Origin: an uncultured Finegoldia sp.
GTDB taxonomy: Bacteria; Bacillota; Clostridia; Tissierellales; Peptoniphilaceae
DNA: 44,774 nucleotides
Direction: 5' to 3'
Assembly: GCF_947252345.1 (NCBI RefSeq)
Contig: NZ_CAMXVC010000012.1
Coordinates: forward strand, 1-44,774
This document shows positions 1 through 8,659 of the stretch, piece by piece. Below the pieces are notes generated by a model. The model was not told the DNA's origin. It made no database searches and worked only from the letters and a program-made list of their open reading frames with translations. The position numbers and the translations under genes are program-made. Position 1 is the stretch's first letter. Every line of letters starts with the position of its first letter.

Positions 1-344
1 GTATTATATTGCACTTTTTGAAAAAATAAATTAAATTTGTGATTTCGGTTTCCTCCCTTATTGCTCGTATTTAAAATTAATTATGAAAATTTTTTAAAAT
101 TATTTTTATTCATTTGAATTTTTTTTGTTTTGATTTTGTTTTTTTGTTTTTGCATAAAAAATTACTTGACTTTTTTCCTTTATTGTGTTAAAGTGGAAAT
201 AATTATGAGCCTATTTTTAATAGTTTGTCGAATTTGATTTCATTAACAAAAAACTTGCATTTGCCATATTACAATGGTACAATCATTTTAAATATCTCGA
301 GTTTATTTTTAATAAATCTCCATTTCTTAATTTATTACACAATA
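1..344. other. AT-rich intergenic stretch with no gene
   Basis: No supported coding region was found on either strand. The stretch is very rich in T runs. On the plus strand a promoter-like pair is visible, TTGACT at 166-171 and TAAAGT at 189-194 with 17 bases between them, but only an 11-codon frame follows, so it drives nothing recognisable. It may belong to an untranslated transcript or be chance in AT-rich DNA. Confidence 0.5.
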
Positions 345-390
345 AAAAACAAGGTTTGACAGATTTTCAATCTTTCATTGCCTTGTTTTT
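345..390 (-). terminator. Hairpin terminator after the PfkB-type kinase gene
   Basis: Ten-base arms AAAAACAAGG (345-354) and CCTTGTTTTT (381-390) pair perfectly. A small inner hairpin (AGATT/AATCT, 361-373) sits inside the loop. U-rich runs occur on both sides, so it could act in either direction. It lies just downstream of the kinase stop codon. Confidence 0.75.
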
Positions 391-401
391 TTGTTTTTAT
401 T

Positions 402-1316
402 TTATTGAATTTTTTTAATTTTCGAATTTTCCAGACATTCTTCGATTAGGTATTTTTTTGCTAAATCTTTCGTCTTGCTGCTTGCTGAAGCCACGGCGTT
501 TGCCATTTTAAATGATTTTGAGCAATCTGAGGTTCTGATGAATGTGCCGACAAATCCAGCTATAATTGAATCGACAAATAATTCTTTTTTTTGGCTCGGT
601 ATGTTTTCGGTTTTGAATGAGTAGATTTTTTCATCAGCGAAAAGATACACAAATCCTTCCACAAATGGAACTACTGTGAATTTAGATTTAAACTGAAATA
701 TTTCGTCTTTTAATTCGAGCAAGTCTTCTTCGGTGTTGATTTTTGTTTTGAATAAATGTGCTAGACATTTTACGCTCACACTCGCCAGTAGTGATGGCTC
801 GTAAAGGAATTTTTCGAGGTAGTATTTGTCGATGTCAATTACAAAATTTGCCTTGTTGGCTTTTGATATTGCAATCATTCTCTCTATCACCGTTTCTGTT
901 ATGTTTCTCGGAAATGCAGTTGACAGAAACAATGTGTCGCCTTCTTTTACTCTTGACAAATAGTACAACAATTCTTGTAATTCTTGGTTCGATATGTTAG
1001 GTCCTTTTGATTCTATAAACGAGGAAGTGTCGCCTGTGATTTTGATGTTGATTCTTGTGTTGTCATCTATTTTGATGAACTCTGTCTTTATATCTTCTCT
1101 TTTTAGCCAATCTTCTACAAATTCTCCCGTGTATCCTCCGGAAAAGCCCGTTGCTACCGATGGAAGTCCAAGTTGTTTCAATATTCTCGATATATTTATC
1201 CCCGTTCCAGCTGGAATCATCATATCATTTTCTGATAAGTTGTCCTTGTCGATATTAAATTTGCTTATTTCCGTCACAAATTCAACTGACGGATTCATAG
1301 TCACTGTGTATATCAT
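402..1316 (-). CDS. PfkB-family sugar kinase (1-phosphofructokinase/LacC-like), divergent active site
   Basis: This 304-residue protein has the fold signatures of the FruK/LacC branch of PfkB kinases, which phosphorylate phosphorylated ketohexoses with ATP. The start MIYTVTMNPSVEF matches the family's opening strand. PAGTGINISR (35-44) stands in for the usual PGGKGINVSR, and a TRINIK motif follows at about residues 67-72. The C-terminal anion-hole motif, normally GAGDS, reads LFVDS (246-250): the catalytic-base Asp249 remains but the glycines are lost. Phosphoryl transfer may therefore be weakened or altered. The ATG start lies a few bases after the stop of the zinc-ribbon gene with only a weak ribosome site, suggesting the two are co-transcribed. 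Family assignment is firm; substrate and activity are not. Confidence 0.8.
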   Translation of the reverse strand: MIYTVTMNPSVEFVTEISKFNIDKDNLSENDMMIPAGTGINISRILKQLGLPSVATGFSGGYTGEFVEDWLKREDIKTEFIKIDDNTRINIKITGDTSSFIESKGPNISNQELQELLYYLSRVKEGDTLFLSTAFPRNITETVIERMIAISKANKANFVIDIDKYYLEKFLYEPSLLASVSVKCLAHLFKTKINTEEDLLELKDEIFQFKSKFTVVPFVEGFVYLFADEKIYSFKTENIPSQKKELFVDSIIAGFVGTFIRTSDCSKSFKMANAVASASSKTKDLAKKYLIEECLENSKIKKIQ

Positions 1317-1323
1317 AATAAAC

Positions 1324-2514
1324 CTACATCAATCCCGGAGCCAATCCGAAAAATATTTTTTGAAGAAGCGTCATAACCACCATAAATATGACAAGTCTTG
1401 TCACCAAAATTCCCGCTGCATTTAGTCCGTACACCTTCATAAAGTTGTCGTAATCGTATCTATCGTTCAACATTACAGTCGCAAAAAATATCATTATTAA
1501 GAGAACTAAAAGGTACACGAATGAGTGTGCTCCCAAAAACGTGAAGGTGAACACGGATGAGCCAAATCCTGCAAGTCCTCCTGCCGTTATTACTGCAAAT
1601 ACTGTTAAAATAGCGGATTCTATAAGTGTGAGCAAAACCACGATGTTTTTCTTCAACAGTTTGTCCAACGGTTGATACATTTTTATGTTCGAAAGCTTTA
1701 ATCCAAGATTATAAGACAATAATTTCTGTAAAATATCTATCAAAAGCACTGCTACTACGACCACGATTGCTCTCATTTTTTGTAGCAATGTCCAATTGTT
1801 TGTCGTGTTGATGAAGAACAACAACAATGGAACCGCCGAAAATATCACAGCGAAAATCCTGGCAGAAATCGCATAAGTTGCATTTCCTTTGACCATTTTT
1901 GTCAAGATTTTTGTGAAGAACAAATTCACTTTGTCAAAAACTTTTTTGGAATTTATTTTCAAATTGTCAAACAATTTGTCCATATCGTCCTCGTCTTCAT
2001 CTTCCATATCGAATTTATGAACGGTAAACTCTTTTTCCGATGTAAACTTGATGGATTCATCCCTTCTAATCTTTTTTTGATTGTCGTCATATCCTTTTGT
2101 GATAAAAATTGTGTCGTTGTCTTCTTCGTCGTCATTGAAATCTTGATAATTTATATTTTTTTCTTCTTGCGAAACATTGCTAAAATCTTTTTGTTGATTA
2201 TTGTTTTTGTTGATAACTTGGAAAATATCTTCTATCTTTTTAGGACGATTTTTCGCTTTGTTTTCTTCAATAATCCTGTCAGCTTGTTCGTCTTGATTGG
2301 ATTTTGATTGTATATTAAAAATATTCATCACGTCATTTGAAAACTCATAGTCCGTATCTTTTGTGTCTTTGTCTTTGTTTTTGTTTTTGTCTTCATCATT
2401 CGTGATTTCACGCTGCAAATTCAAATTTTCTCTATATTGCTTCAAATTATATCCACAATTGTGACAGAAATTCACATCATCTAACACTTTTTCGTTGCAA
2501 TTAGGACATCGCAT
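1324..2514 (-). CDS. Zinc-ribbon membrane protein, function unknown
   Basis: A 396-residue protein starting with a zinc ribbon: Cys3, Cys6, Cys17 and Cys20 in CPNC and CHNC pairs. A long, highly charged Lys/Asp/Glu/Asn-rich linker, probably disordered, runs to about residue 190. The C-terminal half carries about five hydrophobic segments, placing it in the cytoplasmic membrane with the ribbon inside. Proteins of this layout are common in Firmicutes and mostly uncharacterised. A strong GGAGGTG ribosome site precedes the ATG. It is the first gene of a probable two-gene unit with the PfkB-type kinase. No enzymatic motif was seen. Confidence 0.75.
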   Translation of the reverse strand: MRCPNCNEKVLDDVNFCHNCGYNLKQYRENLNLQREITNDEDKNKNKDKDTKDTDYEFSNDVMNIFNIQSKSNQDEQADRIIEENKAKNRPKKIEDIFQVINKNNNQQKDFSNVSQEEKNINYQDFNDDEEDNDTIFITKGYDDNQKKIRRDESIKFTSEKEFTVHKFDMEDEDEDDMDKLFDNLKINSKKVFDKVNLFFTKILTKMVKGNATYAISARIFAVIFSAVPLLLFFINTTNNWTLLQKMRAIVVVVAVLLIDILQKLLSYNLGLKLSNIKMYQPLDKLLKKNIVVLLTLIESAILTVFAVITAGGLAGFGSSVFTFTFLGAHSFVYLLVLLIMIFFATVMLNDRYDYDNFMKVYGLNAAGILVTRLVIFMVVMTLLQKIFFGLAPGLM

Positions 2515-2593
2515 TGTCTACACCTCCGTAATCGTATTATATCACAACACAATATATTCAAATATAATTTTGACAAATCGTAGTAATTTTACA

Positions 2594-2617
2594 ATAAAAA
2601 AGTAGGTCGCCCTACTT
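2594..2617 (-). terminator. Terminator overlapping the folA stop codon
   Basis: Arms AAGTAGG (2600-2606) and CCTACTT (2611-2617) with a four-base loop form a compact hairpin. On the minus strand it is followed by a run of T. The upstream arm shares bases with the folA stop codon, so translation ends inside the hairpin. It closes the five-gene glgP-to-folA run. Confidence 0.85.
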
Positions 2618-3104
2618 ATTTTCTCTTGAACACAATGTATTTGTAATTCAGATTTCCGTATTTTTTTGTTTCAGATTCCTCGCTCACATAAAAATCTCCA
2701 TCTTCGAACAGGTTTCTTATCTTTGCATCGTGTTCAAATTCTTCATCTACATAAGTGATGAGAAATTCATCCACCAAATCTATCAGCGATTCTATTGTCA
2801 ACGCTCCACCAATCAAGTACTCTGTCATTTTCTTTTTTGGATTTATCTCGTCTAAAGTCAGCTTCAATTCGTCCTTGTTTTTGACGCAAATACATCCGTC
2901 TATGTCTTTACTCGTCACGATAATATTGATTCTGTCTTTTAGTGGTTTTGAGCCGGGAAGTGATTGCAAAGTTTTTCTTCCCATAATCACAATATTAGAA
3001 GTCGTCAATTTTTTAAATCGCGCCATATCTTCTGGAATCGAAAACAACATATCGCCGTCTTTTCCAATCGCAAAGTTTCTGTCAACAGCCAATATAACTT
3101 TCAT
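2616..3104 (-). CDS. folA: Dihydrofolate reductase
   Basis: The 162-residue protein reduces dihydrofolate to tetrahydrofolate with NADPH, feeding thymidylate, purine and methionine synthesis. The family signatures are visible: MKVILAVDRNFAIGKDG at the N-terminus, IPEDMARFKKLT with the catalytic acid (Asp following Pro-Glu), IVIMGRKT for the NADPH site, and LIGGALT. The Trp that precedes the catalytic acid in E. coli DHFR is Phe here. The ATG at 3104 is preferred over a TTG six bases upstream: it lies 10 bases after AAGGAG and overlaps the upstream stop as TGATG, a typical translational-coupling arrangement. It is the last gene of the glgP-trx-corA-unknown-folA unit. Confidence 0.93.
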   Translation of the reverse strand: MKVILAVDRNFAIGKDGDMLFSIPEDMARFKKLTTSNIVIMGRKTLQSLPGSKPLKDRINIIVTSKDIDGCICVKNKDELKLTLDEINPKKKMTEYLIGGALTIESLIDLVDEFLITYVDEEFEHDAKIRNLFEDGDFYVSEESETKKYGNLNYKYIVFKRK

Positions 3105-3658
3105 CAGCAAAAATCTCCTTTTCTAATGTTACTCACAATTTCATCCATCATTTGCATTGCCTTATCGTCTGTCCAATCAAAATCATCTTGTGAAATCCTG
3201 ACAACCATTATGTTCTTTTTTTCGCAACAAATATCAAGCATTGTGTTCAAAATCGCGTTTTGAGTGTCAGAAGCTGATGTAGAATTAATTTTTTCGCATT
3301 TTTGTATCCATTTTTCAACGCAAAATCCATAGAGTTTTCCTTTCGGATAATTTGTGAGTGCGATTTTTCTCATTTGTGTGAATTTTCTGTTGGCATCGTA
3401 CATAAAACAAAGCTTGTTTTCTTCGTTATACGCCATCATATTTATTTCGTTTGCGTATTTTATTAAAAAATCTCGTGTGATATTTTCATCTAATTTTTTT
3501 ATAATTTTTATCAAATTCTCATCGTCAATATCAGGTTTTATGCTCGTAAATTTCTTGCTAAATTCAATGTCTGCACTGTAATAAACTCGCAGTAATTTTT
3601 TGATGGCATCAATCTGATTTTTTTCATAATCAGACGCCAAAAAAGTACTGTTTTCCAT
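3104..3658 (-). CDS. Uncharacterised 184-residue protein coupled to folA
   Basis: I do not recognise a family. It is a soluble, charged protein with no signal peptide, membrane segment or obvious nucleotide-binding motif. Predicted character is mixed helix and strand, and there is a CC pair near residue 152. It starts with ATG after AAAGGAG. Its stop codon overlaps the folA start (TGATG), so the two proteins are probably made in linked amounts. Spacing to corA upstream is 15 bases. Coupling to folA gives a weak hint of a role in folate or nucleotide metabolism, but co-location with corA and glgP makes that hint unreliable. Confidence 0.7.
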   Translation of the reverse strand: MENSTFLASDYEKNQIDAIKKLLRVYYSADIEFSKKFTSIKPDIDDENLIKIIKKLDENITRDFLIKYANEINMMAYNEENKLCFMYDANRKFTQMRKIALTNYPKGKLYGFCVEKWIQKCEKINSTSASDTQNAILNTMLDICCEKKNIMVVRISQDDFDWTDDKAMQMMDEIVSNIRKGDFC

Positions 3659-3673
3659 AAAAACTCCTTTGTA

Positions 3674-4723
3674 TTAAATCCATTTTTTCTTTTTGAAATA
3701 AAAAATCATCACTGAAGTTATGATAATAGCCAATATCCAAAACAAAATATATCCGTATCTTCCTTGAAGCTCAGGCATATATTTGAAGTTCATCCCGTAC
3801 ACGCCAGTCATAAATGTCAGTGGCAAGAATATTGTCGACCACACAGTTAACACCATCATCACTTCGTTCGTTCGGTTTGAAATATTCGTGTCGAAAGCGT
3901 CAATCATTGAGTTTATCATATCGTGATACACTTCGATAAATTCGAGCATTTGAATGATGTGGTCGTACAAATCCCTCATATAAATCGACGTGTTGTTGCT
4001 TATAAGGCTAACTCGAAATTTCGATAATTCGCTGATTACCGAGCGAAGCGGCCACAGTGTTTTCCTAAGATAAATCAAATTCTTTTTCATTGTGTAAAGT
4101 TCGTTCAAAATGTCGTCGTCGTGATTTTTCATCATAGTTTCTTCCAAATCGTCGATGTATTCTCCGATGAGGTTGAAAATTTGAAAATAATTGTCGATAA
4201 AAGCATCCAACAAAATCTGCAGCAATCCGTCTGTGCTCTTCGGTCTAAAAAATGTTGCGTGCTCCAATTTACCGATTATCCTGTCAAATGAAGAAGATTT
4301 GTTCTGCTCTACTGTCACCAATAAATTGTGCTTCAACACGAATGAAATCTGATTGAACGTCAATTCTTTTACGCTGTTGAACATATCGTAATCTACAGTG
4401 TCACTTACCACAAACAAATAATCATCATAGGCTTCAATTTTTGTCCTCTGTTCAACATCAAGCATATCTTCTATTATAAGAGGATGAATATTAAACTTTT
4501 CTTTCATTTTTATAAAATTATCAGTGTCAGATAGTCCCGTGATGTAAACCCAATTAATCCTGTCATCTCTTAGTTCAATGTCGTTGATGTCAGTCATCTG
4601 GTATTTGTCAAAATGGTGCTTGTCAAATGAACAAAATGTAATTTTCGTACTTTCTCGTTCATTTTCCTCTTTGAGATTATCGAGAATCTCGTTTATCCTA
4701 TCCTCAAACAATAAATTAGCCAA
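3674..4723 (-). CDS. corA: CorA-family magnesium/divalent cation channel
   Basis: A 349-residue CorA protein, which as a pentamer in the membrane lets Mg2+ (and some Co2+/Ni2+) into the cell. The long N-terminal cytoplasmic part is followed by two C-terminal membrane helices. The signature GMN, within GVYGMNF, is at about 310-312 at the end of the first helix. The second helix ends in the basic tail KKKKWI. The start is TTG, nine bases after the trx-like stop and preceded by AGGAGA, so it is expected to be translated less strongly than an ATG gene. Family assignment is secure; metal preference cannot be read from sequence. Confidence 0.92.
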   Translation of the reverse strand: MANLLFEDRINEILDNLKEENERESTKITFCSFDKHHFDKYQMTDINDIELRDDRINWVYITGLSDTDNFIKMKEKFNIHPLIIEDMLDVEQRTKIEAYDDYLFVVSDTVDYDMFNSVKELTFNQISFVLKHNLLVTVEQNKSSSFDRIIGKLEHATFFRPKSTDGLLQILLDAFIDNYFQIFNLIGEYIDDLEETMMKNHDDDILNELYTMKKNLIYLRKTLWPLRSVISELSKFRVSLISNNTSIYMRDLYDHIIQMLEFIEVYHDMINSMIDAFDTNISNRTNEVMMVLTVWSTIFLPLTFMTGVYGMNFKYMPELQGRYGYILFWILAIIITSVMIFYFKKKKWI

Positions 4724-4732
4724 GATGTTCTC

Positions 4733-5068
4733 CTATTTTCCTTCCAGTAATTTGTTAGCGTGGTTTCTGTAATCCGACTTAGAATTATCCCCTACAAGTC
4801 TGTTTGCAACTTTGCCATCTTTTATGAAAATCGTCGTTGGCAAAGGCATAGCTTCAAAATGTTTTATGATATCGTCGTCTGCGATTTCTTTTACTTTTTT
4901 CACAAAATACTCGTAGAACTCTATCTCACCTTGAAATGACTTCTCGATATCTTCCAAGTCACTCTTTGCAGGGATACAAGGGCAAATTCCATCTGCGTAA
5001 AAAAACAATATTTTATTCCCTTTATTAAAAGATTTTGAATTGATATCAGATTTTTTAAACTTCTTCAT
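4733..5068 (-). CDS. Thioredoxin-like protein with a CPC motif
   Basis: A 111-residue thioredoxin-fold protein without a signal peptide. The strand LFFYADG leads into ICPCIPAK, where thioredoxins have WCGPCK: the first catalytic Cys aligns with Ile28 and the visible cysteines are Cys29 and Cys31. The cis-proline loop MPLPTTIF (Pro77) and a following IKDGK strand are conserved, as in thioredoxins. It may be a redox protein with a non-standard CxC site, or it may bind rather than reduce its partner. It overlaps the end of glgP by 14 bases and sits 9 bases before corA, so it is co-transcribed with both. Confidence 0.75.
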   Translation of the reverse strand: MKKFKKSDINSKSFNKGNKILFFYADGICPCIPAKSDLEDIEKSFQGEIEFYEYFVKKVKEIADDDIIKHFEAMPLPTTIFIKDGKVANRLVGDNSKSDYRNHANKLLEGK

Positions 5069-7433
5069 TAGATTTTATCCTCCAAATTTCATTTGCGTAT
5101 TCTTCTATTGTCCTGTCCGATGAAAATTCTCCGAAATTTGCAATATTCATCAAACTCATCTTAGCCCATTTTCTCTTGTCAACGTATGTTTGCAGTATTT
5201 TTTCGTGGCAGTCTTCATAATCATTAAAGTCTTTTAGAACAAAATACTCGTCCAATTTTTGCGATGAATCTCTGTTGACCAACGAATTGTAAATATCCAA
5301 AAACATAAATGAACCATTGTCATTTATCAAATCGCTCAGTAAAGTGTCGACGACGCGCTTTATGTTTGCATCTCTATAGTAGAACTCCACTGGGTTGTAG
5401 GTGTCTCTTATGGAATTTAACACGTTCACTGTCGCACCGAATGGAAAATTATTTTCTTCTCCAGCCAGATTGAAAATCTCGATGTTCGCTCCATCATAAG
5501 TTCCCAAAGTCAATGCACCATTCAACATAAATTTCATATTTCCAGTTCCCGAAGCTTCCTTTCCCGCCGTGGAAATCTGCTCACTGACATCAGCTGCAGG
5601 ATAAACGAGTTCTCCGATTGACACGTTGTAGTTTTCTAAAAACACAACCTTTATAAATTTGTTTACCTCTTCATCATTGTTTACGAGGTTTTTCACCTCA
5701 TTTATGAATTTAATGATAGCCTTCGCCCTAAAATATCCGGGAGCCGCCTTTGCACCGAAAATAAAAGTCTGTTTTTGTATGTTGTTGATTTCTCTGTTTT
5801 TTATTTTGTAATATAAATTCAAAATATGAAAAGCATTCAACAACTGCCTCTTGTATTCGTGAAGTCTCTTTACTTGTATGTCGAAAATCGAATTTTCATC
5901 GACATCAATGTTTTCTTTTTCTTTTATATACTTTTTAAGTCTGATTTTGTTGTGAAGTTTGATTTCCATCAATCTGTCCAAAACTTTTTCATCGTCTTGG
6001 AATTTTTCAAGTTCTTTGAGTTTCGTCAAATCATTCTTCCAATCATCTCCGATAATCTCTGTGATAAATTGTGTGAGTTCGGGGTTAGAATAAAACAACC
6101 AACGTCTAGGAGTAATCCCATTCGTCTTGTTAACAAATTTATCGGGATACAAATCGTGCCATTGCTTTAATGTGTCGTTTTTCAAAATCTCTGTGTGGAT
6201 TTTCGCAACCCCGTTTATCTTCATAGATGTCACAATTGCCAAATGAGCCATATTAACTGTATCATCTTTTACAATTCTCAAATTGTCGATTCTGTCAATC
6301 GAATAATAAAGCCCCGTCAAATCGCTGACAAATCTCCTGTCGATTTCTGAAATTATATCCATAATCCTCGGATTGACCTCGTCAACTACATCGATAGACC
6401 ATCTCTCCATAGCTTCTTGCAAAATAGTGTGGTTTGTGTAATTGAACACACTGTTAGTGACATTCCAAGCTTGTTTCCACGAAAGCTTCTTGTCGTCCAT
6501 CAATATCCTCATCATTTCAGCAATCGCAATCACAGGATGAGTATCGTTTAACTGAATCGTGTTGAATTTTGAAAAATCTTCGAAAATTTTATCGTCTGGA
6601 TGATTTTTCTCATACTTTTCGATTATATCTTGAACGGAAGCACTACAGAAAAAATACTGTTGTTTGAGTCTAAGAACCTTTCCCGGTCGTTGAATGTCGT
6701 TGGGATACAAAACTCTCGTGATATCTTCCGCTCGATTTTTTTCTTTTACTGACTCATCGTACTGAAAATTGTTGAATTTTTGAAAATCAAACCCGTCATC
6801 GCTTTCAGCCTGCCACAACCTCAACGTGTTTACCACATGGTTTTTATAACCTACAACAGGCATATCATAAGGAACTGCTTTTACAATTTGATTTTTAAAT
6901 CTAATGATTTTCGATTCGGATTCTACACGTCGTGACCAAGGGTCCTTGTCCAACGTCCAATTGTCTCCCACTTCCATTTGAAAACCATCGTGGAAATACT
7001 GCTTGAAAAGTCCTTGACGATATCTCACGCCATATCCTGTAAGAGGAAGCGACAAGCTCGCCGCACTTTCCATAAAACACGCCGCAAGTCTTCCAAGTCC
7101 ACCATTTCCCAGCGCAGCGTCTTCCTCTTGGATTTCCAAATCGTTGATATCTATGTCCAAATCAGACAGAAGATTTTTGTATTCTTCGTCAATTCCCATA
7201 TTCAACAAATTATTGCCCAACGACCTACCAATCAAAAATTCAGCACTAAAATAGTAGGCATTTCTTTTGTTTAAATTCCTTTCGGAAGTTTTTTTCCAAT
7301 CTTCTGATAATTCTCTCATAATTAATTTTGAAAATGCTATGTATTTTTCTTTTATTGTAGAAGATTGCAAATTTTTCCCAAACAAATCAAACAAAATATT
7401 TTCAAATCGCTCGACAAAATCTTTTTTTTCCAT
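5055..7433 (-). CDS. glgP: Glycogen/maltodextrin phosphorylase
   Basis: A 792-residue GT35 phosphorylase that releases glucose 1-phosphate from alpha-1,4-glucans using phosphate and pyridoxal phosphate. Conserved stretches include ALGNGGLGRLAACFMES, GYGVRYRQGLFKQ, QLNDTHP, and EASGTGNMKFMLNGA, whose Lys carries the cofactor. Length matches the family. A first in-frame ATG at 7445 is rejected because its own bases form the GGAGG ribosome site for the ATG at 7433 (five-base spacing). No other glycogen gene is nearby, so the enzyme could serve stored glycogen or imported maltodextrin. It heads the operon that ends with folA and is divergent from ddl. Confidence 0.93.
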   Translation of the reverse strand: MEKKDFVERFENILFDLFGKNLQSSTIKEKYIAFSKLIMRELSEDWKKTSERNLNKRNAYYFSAEFLIGRSLGNNLLNMGIDEEYKNLLSDLDIDINDLEIQEEDAALGNGGLGRLAACFMESAASLSLPLTGYGVRYRQGLFKQYFHDGFQMEVGDNWTLDKDPWSRRVESESKIIRFKNQIVKAVPYDMPVVGYKNHVVNTLRLWQAESDDGFDFQKFNNFQYDESVKEKNRAEDITRVLYPNDIQRPGKVLRLKQQYFFCSASVQDIIEKYEKNHPDDKIFEDFSKFNTIQLNDTHPVIAIAEMMRILMDDKKLSWKQAWNVTNSVFNYTNHTILQEAMERWSIDVVDEVNPRIMDIISEIDRRFVSDLTGLYYSIDRIDNLRIVKDDTVNMAHLAIVTSMKINGVAKIHTEILKNDTLKQWHDLYPDKFVNKTNGITPRRWLFYSNPELTQFITEIIGDDWKNDLTKLKELEKFQDDEKVLDRLMEIKLHNKIRLKKYIKEKENIDVDENSIFDIQVKRLHEYKRQLLNAFHILNLYYKIKNREINNIQKQTFIFGAKAAPGYFRAKAIIKFINEVKNLVNNDEEVNKFIKVVFLENYNVSIGELVYPAADVSEQISTAGKEASGTGNMKFMLNGALTLGTYDGANIEIFNLAGEENNFPFGATVNVLNSIRDTYNPVEFYYRDANIKRVVDTLLSDLINDNGSFMFLDIYNSLVNRDSSQKLDEYFVLKDFNDYEDCHEKILQTYVDKRKWAKMSLMNIANFGEFSSDRTIEEYANEIWRIKSNEEV

Positions 7434-7604
7434 AAAATCCTCCATTTTATTTGTCTATATACATTTTACCACAAAAAATTATTCCTATTTAATTTGTATG
7501 TATTTTTATGAAAATCAACAAAAAAGAAACAATTTATGATTTTATTGATATAATCGAATAGTTATAGTAATATATTAATGAGTCACAAGAAAGGACAATA
7601 ATTT

Positions 7605-8657
7605 ATGCAAAAAAATATATATGTATTATACGGTGGCCCTAGCACTGAACATGAAGTCAGCATCACAAGCGCTAGAACATTGATTAATAACTTGTCAAAA
7701 GAAAAATACAACGTCAGTGCGATTTTCGTACGTCGTGATAAAAAATTTATAATGAAAGAAAACATCACTGAAGAAATAAAATCAGATGAAGAATTGATTC
7801 TTAACACTGATCTTTCAGTAATAGAATCTGTCAGTGAAGTAATCAAAAAAATCAATCCTGAAAATACGGTTATCTTCCCTGCAATTCACGGAAGCTACGG
7901 TGAGGACGGAACTATCCAAGGTTTCATAAAAGTTTTGGATTTGCCATTTGTTGGCTGTAACGTTTTGGGTTCGGCTCTTTGTATGGACAAGGGCTACACT
8001 AATGACATTTTCGAATTGAACAAAATTCCACAAGCAAAATATGTCGTGCTATGCAAAAACGAAAAATACAATTTGCAAGAGATTTTCAAAAAGACATCTT
8101 CTACTGTTTACGTCAAACCATGTAACGCTGGTTCATCTGTGGGCGTTATGAGAGCGCAAACAGAAAAAGAATTGGAAAAAGCCATTCAAAACGCATTCCA
8201 ATACGACAGAAGAATTTTAGTAGAAGAAGAAATAACAGGCCCTGAACTTCAAATCGCCGTTATGGGAAACGACAATCCAGTCGCATCACGCCCTGGTGTT
8301 TACCAAATTCACGATGTAGAATTTTTCGATTACGATGCAAAATACAACGATTCAAAAACAGAAATGCTTACACCATTTCCAATGGATGAACAACTAGAAT
8401 TAAAAGCAAGACATTTGGCGGAAAAAGTCTACAAATTGATGAGCTTATCGGGATTTTCGAGAGTTGATATGTTCGTTCACGACAACAAATTAATGGTCAA
8501 CGAAATCAACACAGTTCCCGGACTAACTCCTCATTCGATGTTTCCAATTTTGTGGAAATGCACAAATAATATGACAGTTTCGGAAGTATTTGACAATTTA
8601 ATTGATTTGGCAGTGGAAGAATACGAAAAAAATAAATCATTTAAGTTAGAGAGGTAA
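7605..8657 (+). CDS. ddl: D-alanine--D-alanine ligase
   Basis: A 350-residue ATP-grasp ligase that makes the D-Ala-D-Ala dipeptide for peptidoglycan. It shows the N-terminal YGGPSTEHEVS motif, HGSYGEDGTIQG, VKPCNAGSSVGV in the ATP-grasp core, EEEITGPELQIAV, and the metal-binding NEINTVPGLTPHS near the C-terminus. All key segments look intact. An AAAGGA ribosome site precedes the ATG. The gene is followed after two bases by murF, so product and consumer of D-Ala-D-Ala are made from one transcript. Nothing in the sequence suggests a D-Ala-D-Lac variant, but I did not resolve the specificity residue. Confidence 0.95.
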   Translation: MQKNIYVLYGGPSTEHEVSITSARTLINNLSKEKYNVSAIFVRRDKKFIMKENITEEIKSDEELILNTDLSVIESVSEVIKKINPENTVIFPAIHGSYGEDGTIQGFIKVLDLPFVGCNVLGSALCMDKGYTNDIFELNKIPQAKYVVLCKNEKYNLQEIFKKTSSTVYVKPCNAGSSVGVMRAQTEKELEKAIQNAFQYDRRILVEEEITGPELQIAVMGNDNPVASRPGVYQIHDVEFFDYDAKYNDSKTEMLTPFPMDEQLELKARHLAEKVYKLMSLSGFSRVDMFVHDNKLMVNEINTVPGLTPHSMFPILWKCTNNMTVSEVFDNLIDLAVEEYEKNKSFKLER

Positions 8658-8659
8658 TT

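Noticed and set aside
40..60. A GGGAGG-like ribosome site on the minus strand at the left edge
   Set aside because: No ATG, GTG or TTG follows at a usable distance, so no gene leaving the left edge can be claimed.
7463..7468. TAAAAT with an upstream TGG as an extended -10 for the glgP unit
   Set aside because: Position is plausible but the match is imperfect and the region is so AT-rich that several equally good candidates exist.
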